A stretch of DNA of 12,257 bases from JBBDIO01 sp040880365 (GTDB taxonomy: Bacteria > Chloroflexota > Anaerolineae > Caldilineales > Caldilineaceae): NCBI GenBank assembly GCA_040880365.1, contig JBBDIO010000265.1, positions 1 through 12,257 of the forward strand, in the 5' to 3' direction. A program made the translations under genes and the position numbers. The number at the start of each line of letters is the position of its first letter. Positions within the stretch are counted from its first letter, which is position 1. Of the stretch, positions 1 through 6,809 are shown in pieces. The notes below the pieces were generated by a model, which worked only from the letters and a program-made list of their open reading frames with translations, was not told where the DNA came from and did no database searches.

Positions 1-214
1 AGGCCAACATGGTGATCAGCCAATCCAGAAGCAGGAACACACCGACGGTCGACTCTATGATTGACTCTGCGGTAAACACATGTCCCAGCCCGGCAAGCAG
101 ACACGCCAGCCCGCCTGCCAGCCAATATTGCCGACGGCGCGACGCGCGATCACCGCTAATCGCCAGCAGACTCGCTTGTCTCCCATAATCCTCTAAACCC
201 GGTGCAGAATCCAC
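1..214 (-). CDS. Small membrane protein, N-terminal part, cut by the left edge
   Basis: A minus-strand frame is open from about position 268 to the left edge. I place the start at the GTG at 214-212, with a GGAAG about 12 nt upstream that lies in the last copy of the 14-bp repeat; no in-frame ATG precedes the membrane segments. The 71 visible residues begin VDSAPGLEDYGRQ. A short polar N-terminus with SRRQYW is followed by a hydrophobic helix (about residues 31-46, WLAGGLACLLAGLGHV) and the start of a second one (about 55-71). The pattern of a helix ending in GH, a short TAES-type loop, then another helix loosely recalls small four-helix membrane proteins of unknown function in Actinobacteria and Chloroflexi; that comparison is from memory and weak. 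The gene is divergent from the aminopropyltransferase gene. No function is assigned. The start is uncertain because GTG is not the only possibility. Confidence 0.5.
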   Translation of the reverse strand, partial: MDSAPGLEDYGRQASLLAISGDRASRRRQYWLAGGLACLLAGLGHVFTAESIIESTVGVFLLLDWLITMLA

Positions 215-226
215 AGCTATGCCAAT

Positions 227-282
227 CTTCCGGTTTAATGCTTCCGGTTTAATGCTTCCGGTTTAATGCTTCCGGTTTAATG
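227..282. repeat. Four perfect tandem copies of a 14-bp unit
   Basis: The unit CTTCCGGTTTAATG occurs at 227-240, 241-254, 255-268 and 269-282 without mismatch or spacer. On the minus strand each copy reads CATTAAACCGGAAG and so carries a GGAAG purine run. The copy nearest the left-edge gene could supply its ribosome binding site. The array lies between that gene's start and the TATAAT palindrome, so it would be in its 5' leader. It is too short in unit and lacks the spacers needed for CRISPR. It may be a slippage-prone regulatory repeat or a set of binding sites; which one is not determined. Confidence 0.9.
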
Positions 283-320
283 AGGACGGCGTTCTGCCTA
301 CCCCAATTTTTCTGACCTTT

Positions 321-334
321 CCCATTATAATGGG
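321..334. promoter_or_regulatory. Perfect palindrome with TATAAT on both strands
   Basis: CCCATTATAATGGG is a perfect 14-bp palindrome. It holds a consensus -10 hexamer on the plus strand (326-331) and on the minus strand (329-324). On the minus strand TTGCAT (complement of 346-351) sits 16 nt upstream, giving a plausible sigma-70 promoter for the left-edge gene. On the plus strand no good -35 lies at the right distance. The palindrome could also be an operator that a repressor covers to shut both directions. The position between two divergent genes fits. The role is inferred from sequence alone. Confidence 0.45.
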
Positions 335-471
335 TAGAATGCGCTATGCAACCATGAGATTTTTAAGCGTGATCTGACAAACCATGTCGCACCACGCCAT
401 CAAGCTAGAATAACGCTCAACCGGGATAACACCGAACTGGAAATCAAGAGAAGTGAATCAGAACGAAACTG

Positions 472-501
472 GATGAGAACAATGATGAGAACAATGATGA
501 G
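472..501 (+). repeat. 12-bp direct repeat, 2.5 copies, before the aminopropyltransferase start
   Basis: GATGAGAACAAT is present at 472-483 and 484-495, followed by a half copy GATGAG at 496-501. The unit is a multiple of three, so any reading frame across it stays open. In the frame of the downstream gene it would read DENNDENNDES. In another frame it forms a 12-residue ORF from ATG 473 to TAG 509-511 (MRTMMRTMMSHW), which ends two bases before the ATG at 514. Confidence 0.8.
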
Positions 502-513
502 TCATTGGTAGCC

Positions 514-2112
514 ATGCGAAATTTATATGGATTGGTCTTTGTCGCGGGCATCGTCACGCTGGGCATGGAACTGAGCGCAGCCCGCCTGCTAGAGCCGGTT
601 TTCGGCAACAACCAGATTGTGTGGGCGGCGCTGATCGGCATGATACTGCTCTATCTCGCGATTGGCGCGTGGCTGGGCGGCAAACTGGCCGACCGCTATC
701 CCCACCGTCGAGGGCTGGACATCGTGCTGACAGTGGCCGCGGTGGGGGTTGCCCTGGCGCCCGCGTTCAGTCGCCCGGTCTTGCGTCTGGCCGCGGGCGG
801 CATGGATGGCTTTGTGGTGGGCCTGTTGGCCGCAGCCTTGCTCGCAGTCGTGCTGCTCTTTGCCGTGCCCGGTGTGTTGCTGGGCGTCGCCGGCCCGTGG
901 GCGATCCGCCTGGCGCTGCAAAACCGTGAAGACGCCGGGCAGCCCCCCCACCAGAAATCGGGGCAGACGGTCGGGCGGCTCTATGCCGTCAGCACACTCG
1001 GCAGCCTCCTGGGCACATTTCTGCCTGTGCTCTGGCTCATTCCCACCTTTGGTACCCGCTGGACCTTCTATCTGCTGGCCCTGAGCCTGCTGGCGGCGCT
1101 GACCCTGGGCAGCCTGCGCACATCGCATCGCTGGGTGGCGTGGATTGGCATTGCTACCGTGTTGGGGCTGGCCCTTTTTTCCCAGCCGGGTGGACCCATC
1201 CGCGGCGACTGGGACGACGGCGCGGGGGCCATTCTCTATGAAGAGGAAAGCATCTATAACTATGTGGTCGTGCGCCAATGGGGCACCGAACACCATCTCA
1301 AGCTCAACGACGGCATCGGCATCCACAGCGTTTATCATCCCGACGCGGTGCTGAGCCAGGGCATCTGGGACTATTTTCTGCTCGCGCCCCTGCTGCGCAC
1401 ACCTCCAGCCGTAAGTGAGGCGGCCCTGCCCGATGGTGAACACGAAATTCTGCTCATCGGGCTGGCGGCGGGCACGGTGAGCAATCTCTACACAGACATC
1501 TATGGGCCAATGCCCATCACCGGTGTAGAGCTGGACCCCACCATTATCGAGGTCGGCACAACCTATTTCGACATGGCGCGCCCCAATCTCACCGCCATCG
1601 CGGCAGATGGGCGTGGCTGGCTCCGTCGCCAACCCCCCGCCACGACCTTTGACCTCATCGCGGTGGATGCCTATCGCCCGCCCTATATCCCTTTCCACCT
1701 CACCACCCTGGAATTCTTCCAACTCACCCGCCAGCACCTCCACGAAACGGGCGTGCTCGCCATCAACATCGGGCGCACCGATACCAACTTCACCCTGGTC
1801 GATGCACTGGCGGCGACCGTCGCCCAGGTCTATCCGTCGGTCTATCTGATTGACGAACCCGGCCCACCGGGTGTACTCGCCAACACGCTGCTGGTCGCAA
1901 CGGCACAGCCTACCACGCTGGAAAATCTCTATGCCAATGTCGCCGCGCTGCCCGCGCATCTGCCGCCCGAATTCCGCGCCTTTGCCCAGACCGCCCAGAC
2001 CTATGCCCGCGACTTTTCCCCACACGCCGATGCGGCCATCTTCACCGACGATCACGCGCCGGTCGAGTTGGTTGTGCATGGCATTATCTGGGATTACTTG
2101 CAAGGCAATTGA
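514..2112 (+). CDS. Membrane-anchored (MFS-like) spermidine-synthase-family protein
   Basis: The 532-residue protein fuses a polytopic membrane part to a spermidine-synthase-like methyltransferase fold. Hydrophobic helices lie near residues 4-26, 36-56, 69-86, 100-135, 160-178, 183-200 and 207-222. The cytosolic part starts near 238 with LYEEESIYNYVVVRQW, typical of the fused family. Its nucleotide-binding core shows LLIGLAAGT (313-321) and the acidic GVELD (337-341), then D365 and the DLIAVDAYRPP stretch (380-390), where spermidine synthases keep their catalytic Asp. The C-terminal FTDDHAPVE (510-518) is also a family signature. I chose ATG 514 because MRNLYGLVFVAG begins the first helix directly; a TTG at 505 is possible. 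No good Shine-Dalgarno is seen. Fused proteins of this class are annotated as spermidine synthases, but aminopropyl transfer is mostly unproven. The gene is alone on its strand and convergent with the importer operon. Confidence 0.88.
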   Translation: MRNLYGLVFVAGIVTLGMELSAARLLEPVFGNNQIVWAALIGMILLYLAIGAWLGGKLADRYPHRRGLDIVLTVAAVGVALAPAFSRPVLRLAAGGMDGFVVGLLAAALLAVVLLFAVPGVLLGVAGPWAIRLALQNREDAGQPPHQKSGQTVGRLYAVSTLGSLLGTFLPVLWLIPTFGTRWTFYLLALSLLAALTLGSLRTSHRWVAWIGIATVLGLALFSQPGGPIRGDWDDGAGAILYEEESIYNYVVVRQWGTEHHLKLNDGIGIHSVYHPDAVLSQGIWDYFLLAPLLRTPPAVSEAALPDGEHEILLIGLAAGTVSNLYTDIYGPMPITGVELDPTIIEVGTTYFDMARPNLTAIAADGRGWLRRQPPATTFDLIAVDAYRPPYIPFHLTTLEFFQLTRQHLHETGVLAINIGRTDTNFTLVDALAATVAQVYPSVYLIDEPGPPGVLANTLLVATAQPTTLENLYANVAALPAHLPPEFRAFAQTAQTYARDFSPHADAAIFTDDHAPVELVVHGIIWDYLQGN

Positions 2113-2190
2113 TCCCCGGCTGCTCTCCGGCGATATGCGGAAGTGGGGCAATCTCTAGCCAAACCTGGCTGCGTGGGGTCAGATGTGGGA

Positions 2191-3294
2191 TCAGATGCTG
2201 CGGGGCATGAGCCAAATGTGTTGCGGCGGCAGATGTATGCCCAGCGGCGGCTCCGCCGGTATTCCAGTCTCTACGCTACCGCCTGCCGGAAAATCGCGCG
2301 CCGCATCAGTCGAAAGATGCCCCGTCCACAACTGCCCGCACAGCTGAAACTGAATCTGCGAATAGCCGCCCCTATAAACCACGTCGCCCACCTGCTGGGC
2401 GGGCAGCGTATTGGCCGCCGCCGCGACCGGAATCTGCGCACCGGACAGAACTTGCACCTGTTCCGGGCGCGCCGTAATCCAGACCGGGCCATCGGCACAC
2501 AGGGCGGCGCGGGCAGGGTCCACCGCAAGCCGATAGCCGCCGGTCTCCACACACAGGCCCTGTTTCACTCCCGCCAGCAGATTTTCGTTGCGGAAAAAGC
2601 GCGCCACCGTCGGCGAGGCGGGCTGCTCATAGAGCGCGCGCGGCGTGCCCTGCTGCAAAAGCCGCCCCCCATCCATCACCGCCACCTGGTCGGCCAGCAT
2701 AATGGCTTCCTCCTGGTCGTGGGTCACAAAGAGCGTCGTCATCTCCAAAGCCTGTTGCAGTGTGCGAATCAGCCGCCGCATCTCCAGGCGCAGATTGGCG
2801 TCCAGATTCGCCAGCGGTTCATCCAGCAACAGCACGGCAGGCTCGATCACCAGGGCGCGCGCCAATGCAACGCGCTGCTGCTGCCCGCCCGAAAGCTCGT
2901 GACTGCGCCGGTTTTCAAAGCCCGCCAACTGCACCATGCCCAGCATATCGCCCACCTTGCGCCGCAGCGTCGCGCCCGATTCGCCGCGCATCTTCAGCCC
3001 AAATGCCACATTTTCGCCCACCGTCATATGCGGAAAAAGCAGATGCTTCTGAAAAACCATGACCGCGCCGCGCCGTTCGGCAGGGATTGCCAGCACAGAA
3101 CGCCCGTCAAACTGGATATCACCCCGCGACGGCGGCAACAGACCGGCAATCATGCGCAGGGTAGAGGTCTTGCCACAGCCCGAAGGCCCCAGCAACGCGA
3201 CCAACTCACCACGCGCCACCGCCAGGTTCAGATCGATCACGGCGGCAGTCTCGCCATAGTCTTTATAGAGATTCACCAACGATACCTGCGCCAT
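2191..3294 (-). CDS. ABC importer ATP-binding protein with C-terminal TOBE-like domain
   Basis: This 367-residue ATPase would power the importer encoded by the genes upstream of it. All motifs are intact: Walker A GPSGCGKT (36-43), Q-loop Q82 in VFQKHLLFP, signature LSGGQQQR (134-141), Walker B VLLLDEP (154-160) with catalytic E159, D-loop, and switch His192 in VTHDQEEA. About 130 residues follow the nucleotide-binding domain and fit the regulatory TOBE region of the MalK/PotA class. E. coli YnjD, the counterpart in the YnjBCD system, is shorter and lacks that part. The frame is open to 3837, but I place the start at ATG 3294: an AGGAAG lies 8 nt upstream and the longer form would overlap the whole preceding permease end. 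It is the last gene of the operon, 35 bp after the permease stop. It ends convergent to the plus-strand gene with no obvious terminator hairpin. Confidence 0.93.
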   Translation of the reverse strand: MAQVSLVNLYKDYGETAAVIDLNLAVARGELVALLGPSGCGKTSTLRMIAGLLPPSRGDIQFDGRSVLAIPAERRGAVMVFQKHLLFPHMTVGENVAFGLKMRGESGATLRRKVGDMLGMVQLAGFENRRSHELSGGQQQRVALARALVIEPAVLLLDEPLANLDANLRLEMRRLIRTLQQALEMTTLFVTHDQEEAIMLADQVAVMDGGRLLQQGTPRALYEQPASPTVARFFRNENLLAGVKQGLCVETGGYRLAVDPARAALCADGPVWITARPEQVQVLSGAQIPVAAAANTLPAQQVGDVVYRGGYSQIQFQLCGQLWTGHLSTDAARDFPAGGSVETGIPAEPPLGIHLPPQHIWLMPRSI

Positions 3295-3302
3295 ATCCGC
3301 CA

Positions 3303-3308
3303 CTTCCT
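3303..3308 (-). promoter_or_regulatory. Shine-Dalgarno that fixes the ATPase start
   Basis: The minus strand reads AGGAAG here, 8 nt before ATG 3294. This supports the short ATPase start rather than the long upstream extension of the same frame. Confidence 0.7.
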
Positions 3309-3329
3309 GAGCTTCGACCAGAGTCCAGA

Positions 3330-4157
3330 CTAAATGCGCCCCAAACCACCCAGCACCGCGGGCCTGCCCGCCAACACACGCGCCGTAAACGCCAGCACCA
3401 CAAACGCAGGCGCCAGAAAAATCAGGCTCACCGCCGCGGCTTGTGGATGATTTGCCGCGCTGATAAAGGGAAAAAGCAGCATAGGCAAGGTGATCACTTT
3501 GCCGCCGCCGATCAACACCGTGGTGATATACTGGCTCCACGAAACCAGAAACGTGAAGAGCGCGGCGACCGTCAGCCCCGGCGCGATGGCGGGTAGCGTG
3601 ATATGCCAAAAGACGCGCAGCGCGCCTGCGCCCAGCGTGCGCGCCGTCTCTTCCAGCTCGATACTGTAATTGGCAAACACGCTCCCCATAATCAACACAA
3701 AATAGGGCAAGGCCGGGATCAGGTGCACCAGAATCACGCCAATGTGCGTATCTGCCAGCCCATAGCGAATGAAAAGGATGTGGATGCCCATCGCCACCAC
3801 CAACCCCGGCACGATCAACGGCGCCAGGAAAAGCCATTCGATCAGCGACTTGCCCCGCAAGTGCGCCCGCGCCAAAACGCGCGCGGCGGGCAACCCCACC
3901 AGCGCCGCCAGACTGACCACACTCGCGGCAATCGCCAGACTATTGAACAGCGCCTCGCCGATGCGGGCCGAGGGCGAAATCAGATAGCGCCAGGTGCGCA
4001 GTGTCCACGTTTGGGGCAGCAAATCGGGAAAAAACCAGCCGTGGGCAAAAGGCCAGATGAGCAGGGGCAGCAACGGCAGCAGCACCGCGCCCCCAATCAA
4101 TGCGCCCACCAGCACACGCCTGGTCATGCGCACAGGTCGCGACACTCGACGGGACAT
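3330..4157 (-). CDS. ABC importer permease, second subunit (YnjC C-half-like)
   Basis: This 275-residue inner-membrane subunit of a binding-protein-dependent importer has about six helices (near residues 14-36, 69-97, 107-130, 138-162, 193-217 and 240-264). The cytoplasmic coupling loop ELEETARTLGAGALRVFWHI (about 168-187) is the EAA motif that docks on the ATPase. Two ATGs are possible. The one at 4163 gives two extra residues but its GGAGGG lies almost against it, whereas ATG 4157 has the same GGAGGG 7 nt upstream and overlaps the previous stop as TAATG; I therefore prefer 4157. The overlap implies translational coupling with the other permease. E. coli YnjC carries both permease halves in one chain, so here the two are separate genes. 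The substrate is unknown. Confidence 0.92.
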   Translation of the reverse strand: MSRRVSRPVRMTRRVLVGALIGGAVLLPLLPLLIWPFAHGWFFPDLLPQTWTLRTWRYLISPSARIGEALFNSLAIAASVVSLAALVGLPAARVLARAHLRGKSLIEWLFLAPLIVPGLVVAMGIHILFIRYGLADTHIGVILVHLIPALPYFVLIMGSVFANYSIELEETARTLGAGALRVFWHITLPAIAPGLTVAALFTFLVSWSQYITTVLIGGGKVITLPMLLFPFISAANHPQAAAVSLIFLAPAFVVLAFTARVLAGRPAVLGGLGRI

Positions 4158-5041
4158 TACCATGCCCTCCGCACCAGGCGTCGATAGACCGCCAGCAACG
4201 CGACCACAATCACCGTGACAATCATGCCCATCGCCATCGCTTCAGGACGGCGCGCCAAATCCGGGTCAATATAGGCGCGCCAGGCCGCCACCGGCAAAGT
4301 GCCGGGATAGCGTTGTCCCAGCAGCAGGGGAATTTCAAAACTGCCAAAGAGAAAGGCAAACACAATCACGGTCGTAGCCACAATGCCCGGCACCAGCAAG
4401 GGCAACAACACATAGCGAAACCGCTGCCAGGCGCTGGCGCCCAGCGTCTGGGCAATCTCTTCATATTCCTGCCCCACACCCTTGAGCACCGCCAGAATCA
4501 CCAGCCCGATAAACGGCACTTCCTTCCAGGTGTAGGCCAGAATCACCCCCACATGGGCGCGGTCGAAAATCAGCGCGGGAAACTGATCCGGACGTTCCAG
4601 GGCACCTGTGGCATAGAGCACGCGCGCGGCCAGTCCACTCTGGGTCAGAAGCATGGCGATGCCTGCCGCCGCCACCAAATGGGGTACAGGCAGGGGAATC
4701 TGATAGATAAAGGTGAGCCAGCGATTCAGGCGGTGATTGGCGCGCAGTGCGACGGCGGTGCCCAGCGCCAACGCCGTCGCCGCCACAGTGCTGGTGAGCG
4801 CGATGTAGAGCGTGAGGCCCAGCGCCGCCCAAAAGCCCCGGTCAGTGAGGATGGCGGTATACGCCCGGAGCGAGGGCGAGTTGAGGCCGATCAGGGGGAA
4901 ATAGTTGAGACTCTGGGCAAACCCGACGCCAAGGCCCCCCACAAATAATATGAGCAGCAGCAACACCGCGGGTGCGAGCCACCAATATGGCGACCGGAGC
5001 GCGCGCAACAGGGCAGCGCGGGGTGAATGGCTACCCTTCAA
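4157..5041 (-). CDS. ABC importer permease, first subunit (YnjC N-half-like)
   Basis: This 294-residue permease pairs with the next gene to form the membrane channel. Hydrophobic helices lie near residues 20-44, 70-100, 117-135, 164-188, 213-240 and 269-286. The EAA coupling loop is EYEEIAQTLGASAWQRFRYV (192-211), followed by LLPLLVPG. The start is uncertain: the first usable codon after the lipoprotein stop is TTG at 5041, 9 nt past that stop in the same frame, with no convincing Shine-Dalgarno. Translation may restart by coupling from the preceding gene. An internal TTG or CTG start just before the first helix cannot be excluded. The 3' end overlaps the next start by one base (TAATG). Sequence character is like the rest of the operon, with no sign of damage. 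Confidence 0.9.
   Translation of the reverse strand: MKGSHSPRAALLRALRSPYWWLAPAVLLLLILFVGGLGVGFAQSLNYFPLIGLNSPSLRAYTAILTDRGFWAALGLTLYIALTSTVAATALALGTAVALRANHRLNRWLTFIYQIPLPVPHLVAAAGIAMLLTQSGLAARVLYATGALERPDQFPALIFDRAHVGVILAYTWKEVPFIGLVILAVLKGVGQEYEEIAQTLGASAWQRFRYVLLPLLVPGIVATTVIVFAFLFGSFEIPLLLGQRYPGTLPVAAWRAYIDPDLARRPEAMAMGMIVTVIVVALLAVYRRLVRRAW
4165..4170 (-). promoter_or_regulatory. Shine-Dalgarno that chooses the second permease start
   Basis: The minus strand reads GGAGGG here. It is 7 nt from ATG 4157 but only 1 nt from ATG 4163, so it argues for the start that overlaps the upstream TAA. Confidence 0.7.
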
Positions 5042-5050
5042 GAGACAGCA

Positions 5051-6391
5051 TCAGGGCGCGGTGAGGACATTTTCTTCCCAGTCGGCGTTCATGATCGCGA
5101 CCCATTCGGCGGCCAGTTCGGGCAGGGCCGCATCGCGCAGCGTCTGGGGTGCAAGTGTGGCGGGACCTTGGGCCACGGCCTCCAGCACAGCCTGTTCCTC
5201 TGCGCTCAAACGGGCCGGGTCGATGGCAACCATCCAGCCCAGCTCATCCGGGCGGCTCATGGTGGCCTGATAGTCGGGCGAGAGCAGATAATTTGCCACG
5301 ACCATCGCCGCCGCCGGATTCGCCGCATTGAACGGAATCGCGACATAGCTCACATTGGCGACGGTGCCCGTGGTAAAAACATAGGTGCGAATGGTGGGCG
5401 GATATAAACCCTGGTTGATGTAGTTGGAGGCGCGCGCCGCATCATACTCCATCGCAAAATCGATTTCGCCATTCGCCAGCAAATCGGCCATCACCGCCAA
5501 TTCGGGATAGGTCTGCCCTTCGCGCCAAAGCGCGGGCTTGATCTCGTTGAGATAGGCCCAGACCTGGGGCGCAACTTCTGCATAAAGCGCCTCATCAAAC
5601 GGCCCCAGGAATGGCGTCACATCTCCGGCAGCCCAATAGAACAACTGGCGCACAAATGCGCTGCCCACATGATTAGGCGGCGCAGGATAGGTAAAACGTC
5701 CCGGATTCGCCAGAATCCACGCCCGCAGATCTTCCCAGGTTTGGGGTGGCGCATCGCCCACCGCATCCGCGTTGTATTCCATCACAAACTGGAACGAGGC
5801 CCAGGGCGATTCATAGCCATCCACCGCCACGCCAAAATCAAACGCCACCGCGGGGTCTTCCCAATCCACCAGCGCGCTGTTGGGCAACAGCTCGGTAAAC
5901 GGGCCATAGAGTAAATCGGCCTGTTTCAGTGTGTGGAAATTTTCGCCGTTGATCCAGATGAGATCAATTGCGCCGCCCTGCTCGCGTCCCGCGGCTTTTT
6001 CGTTCAGCACCCGATTCACGGCATCCGCCGTGTTTTCGATGGGCACACGATTGAGCGTGATGTTATAGTCGGCCAGCAGCGGCGCGCCCACGCGCAAATC
6101 CACATGCGTGTTGATCACATCGGACCCGCCCCACATAAACCAATTGACGGTTGCGCCATCTGCCGCGGCCAGAACTGCGTCCCAATCGGCATACGCCGAG
6201 ACAGACGTATCCACAGCCGCAGTTGCATCCGCACTATTGCTATCGGCGTTGCTATCGGCGTTGCCAGTGGGCGCAGAGATGGGTGCAGTTGCACACGCGC
6301 CCAGTAGCACACTCACCAATACTCCAAAGATTGCCATCGACAAACCGCGTCGAACAGTCCGCCTGCACCACTCGCCCAAATGTTTAACCAT
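5051..6391 (-). CDS. ynjB: YnjB-type substrate-binding lipoprotein of an ABC importer
   Basis: The 446-residue protein is the extracytoplasmic binding component of the importer. A basic N-terminus (RRTVRRG) and a hydrophobic stretch lead to a lipobox LGAC with the modified Cys at residue 33. A low-complexity tether rich in Asn, Asp, Ser and Ala follows (about 34-66), including a NADS repeat that comes from a 12-bp DNA repeat. The mature domain from about residue 68 matches my memory of E. coli YnjB: ADWDAVLAAADG, TVNWFMWGGSD, a DLIWINGENFHTLK motif, a DGYESPWAS motif and a late NYLLSPDYQATM motif. ATG 6391 has GGGAAG 6 nt upstream. It is the first gene of the four-gene operon and the next start lies 9 nt beyond its stop. 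YnjB ligands are not established; no substrate can be named from sequence. Confidence 0.92.
   Translation of the reverse strand: MVKHLGEWCRRTVRRGLSMAIFGVLVSVLLGACATAPISAPTGNADSNADSNSADATAAVDTSVSAYADWDAVLAAADGATVNWFMWGGSDVINTHVDLRVGAPLLADYNITLNRVPIENTADAVNRVLNEKAAGREQGGAIDLIWINGENFHTLKQADLLYGPFTELLPNSALVDWEDPAVAFDFGVAVDGYESPWASFQFVMEYNADAVGDAPPQTWEDLRAWILANPGRFTYPAPPNHVGSAFVRQLFYWAAGDVTPFLGPFDEALYAEVAPQVWAYLNEIKPALWREGQTYPELAVMADLLANGEIDFAMEYDAARASNYINQGLYPPTIRTYVFTTGTVANVSYVAIPFNAANPAAAMVVANYLLSPDYQATMSRPDELGWMVAIDPARLSAEEQAVLEAVAQGPATLAPQTLRDAALPELAAEWVAIMNADWEENVLTAP
6237..6260. repeat. Two 12-bp direct repeats in the lipoprotein tether
   Basis: TTGCTATCGGCG occurs at 6237-6248 and 6249-6260 and continues as TTGCC. 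On the coding strand it writes the repeated NADS residues of the tether after the lipid-modified Cys. The unit keeps the frame, so its copy number would only alter linker length. Confidence 0.8.
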
Positions 6392-6397
6392 GTGCTG

Positions 6398-6403
6398 CTT
6401 CCC
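6398..6403 (-). promoter_or_regulatory. Shine-Dalgarno of the lipoprotein gene
   Basis: The minus strand reads GGGAAG, 6 nt before ATG 6391. It supports that start, which also gives a normal lipoprotein signal peptide. Confidence 0.65.
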
Positions 6404-6458
6404 ACTTGAATTTGATGTTGATATTCGTGCCTGGTTTTGAGTCTGGTTATGCTAATTG

Positions 6459-6473
6459 TGTCGCTACGCGACA
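6459..6473. promoter_or_regulatory. Inverted repeat in the importer leader
   Basis: TGTCGC and GCGACA form perfect 6-bp arms around TAC, about 70 nt before the lipoprotein start. It may be an operator or an mRNA hairpin; no T-run follows, so it is not a terminator. Confidence 0.4.
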
Positions 6474-6510
6474 AGAAGTTTACGAAGGATACGGTCATTC
6501 TACCTGCTCG

Positions 6511-6526
6511 ACGCTGTTCGCAGCGT
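6511..6526. promoter_or_regulatory. Hairpin ACGCTG-TTCG-CAGCGT just after the candidate promoter
   Basis: Perfect 6-bp arms enclose a 4-nt loop (TTCG on the plus strand, CGAA on the minus strand). If the promoter at 6527-6555 is right, this hairpin sits at the very 5' end of the importer mRNA, where it could stabilise the message or serve as an operator. Confidence 0.4.
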
Positions 6527-6555
6527 AATATATCCTACGCCCCTGCGCTGTGCAA
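6527..6555 (-). promoter_or_regulatory. Candidate sigma-70 promoter of the importer operon
   Basis: The minus strand has TTGCAC (complement of 6550-6555), a 17-nt spacer and TATATT (complement of 6527-6532). The -10 matches five of six consensus bases and the -35 three of six. Transcription would start about 130 nt before the lipoprotein ATG. Confidence 0.4.
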
Positions 6556-6664
6556 ACCCGCGGTGTAACCCAATATGGAACATAATCTTTTCAATTGTAG
6601 TGAAGTGCGGGTGTAGCAAATTGCGAGTATGCCAACGAAGCGTATACGGAACGTATCAGTTTAC

Positions 6665-6715
6665 AAAAAACGGGGCGGGCAGTTTCAGATTGGCATCTGA
6701 GAACACCCCGCCCCG
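6665..6715 (-). terminator. Strong rho-independent terminator after the OB-fold gene
   Basis: CGGGGCGGG (6671-6679) pairs perfectly with CCCGCCCCG (6707-6715). An inner stem formed by 6683-6690 and 6695-6702 extends the hairpin around a TGGC loop. On the minus strand six T's follow (6670-6665). No T-run follows on the plus strand, so it works for minus transcripts. It lies about 95 nt past the OB-fold stop and separates the DUF35 genes from the importer operon. Confidence 0.88.
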
Positions 6716-6809
6716 CAAAATTTCAGCGATAGAACACGCAGTCTAAACCAAATAGAATTTGGCCTCGATTTATCGACAATTCACATGGCTTTTCTTACAG
6801 AATCGGCAA

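Larger units (their letters stand above)
6392..6664 (-). other. Gene-free leader and promoter region of the importer operon
   Basis: No ORF with family features lies here on either strand. The stretch holds the candidate promoter (6527-6555), a hairpin with a TTCG loop on the plus strand (6511-6526), an inverted repeat TGTCGC-TAC-GCGACA (6459-6473) and an 8-bp palindrome CGTATACG (6641-6648). I searched by eye for known riboswitch signatures such as TPP and cobalamin and saw none. Confidence 0.5.

Noticed and set aside
227..282. Possible CRISPR array
   Set aside because: The 14-bp units abut with no spacers, and no cas gene is present.
589..2151. Long minus-strand ORF (520 residues) opposite the aminopropyltransferase gene
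   Set aside because: It is a Gln/Arg/His/Gly-rich shadow of the GC-rich plus-strand gene, with no family motif, while the plus frame has clear helices and SAM-fold motifs.
2157..2170. Hairpin AGCCA-AACC-TGGCT between the convergent genes, as a terminator
   Set aside because: The stem is only 5 bp and no T-run follows on either strand, so it does not qualify as a rho-independent terminator.
2143..3333. Plus-strand ORF of 396 residues opposite the ATPase
   Set aside because: Its composition is that of an antisense shadow (Arg/His/Gln runs). The minus strand carries intact Walker A, signature and Walker B motifs.
3295..3837. Upstream extension of the ATPase frame
   Set aside because: It would overlap most of the downstream half of the permease and has no family resemblance. 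A good Shine-Dalgarno sits before ATG 3294.
6392..6664. Riboswitch such as TPP in the importer leader
   Set aside because: The conserved core sequences of known riboswitches were not seen by eye; only simple hairpins are present.
6456..6746. Plus-strand ORF of 96 residues in the importer leader
   Set aside because: It crosses the strong minus-strand terminator and the leader hairpin, is rich in rare-looking residues and has no recognisable domain.
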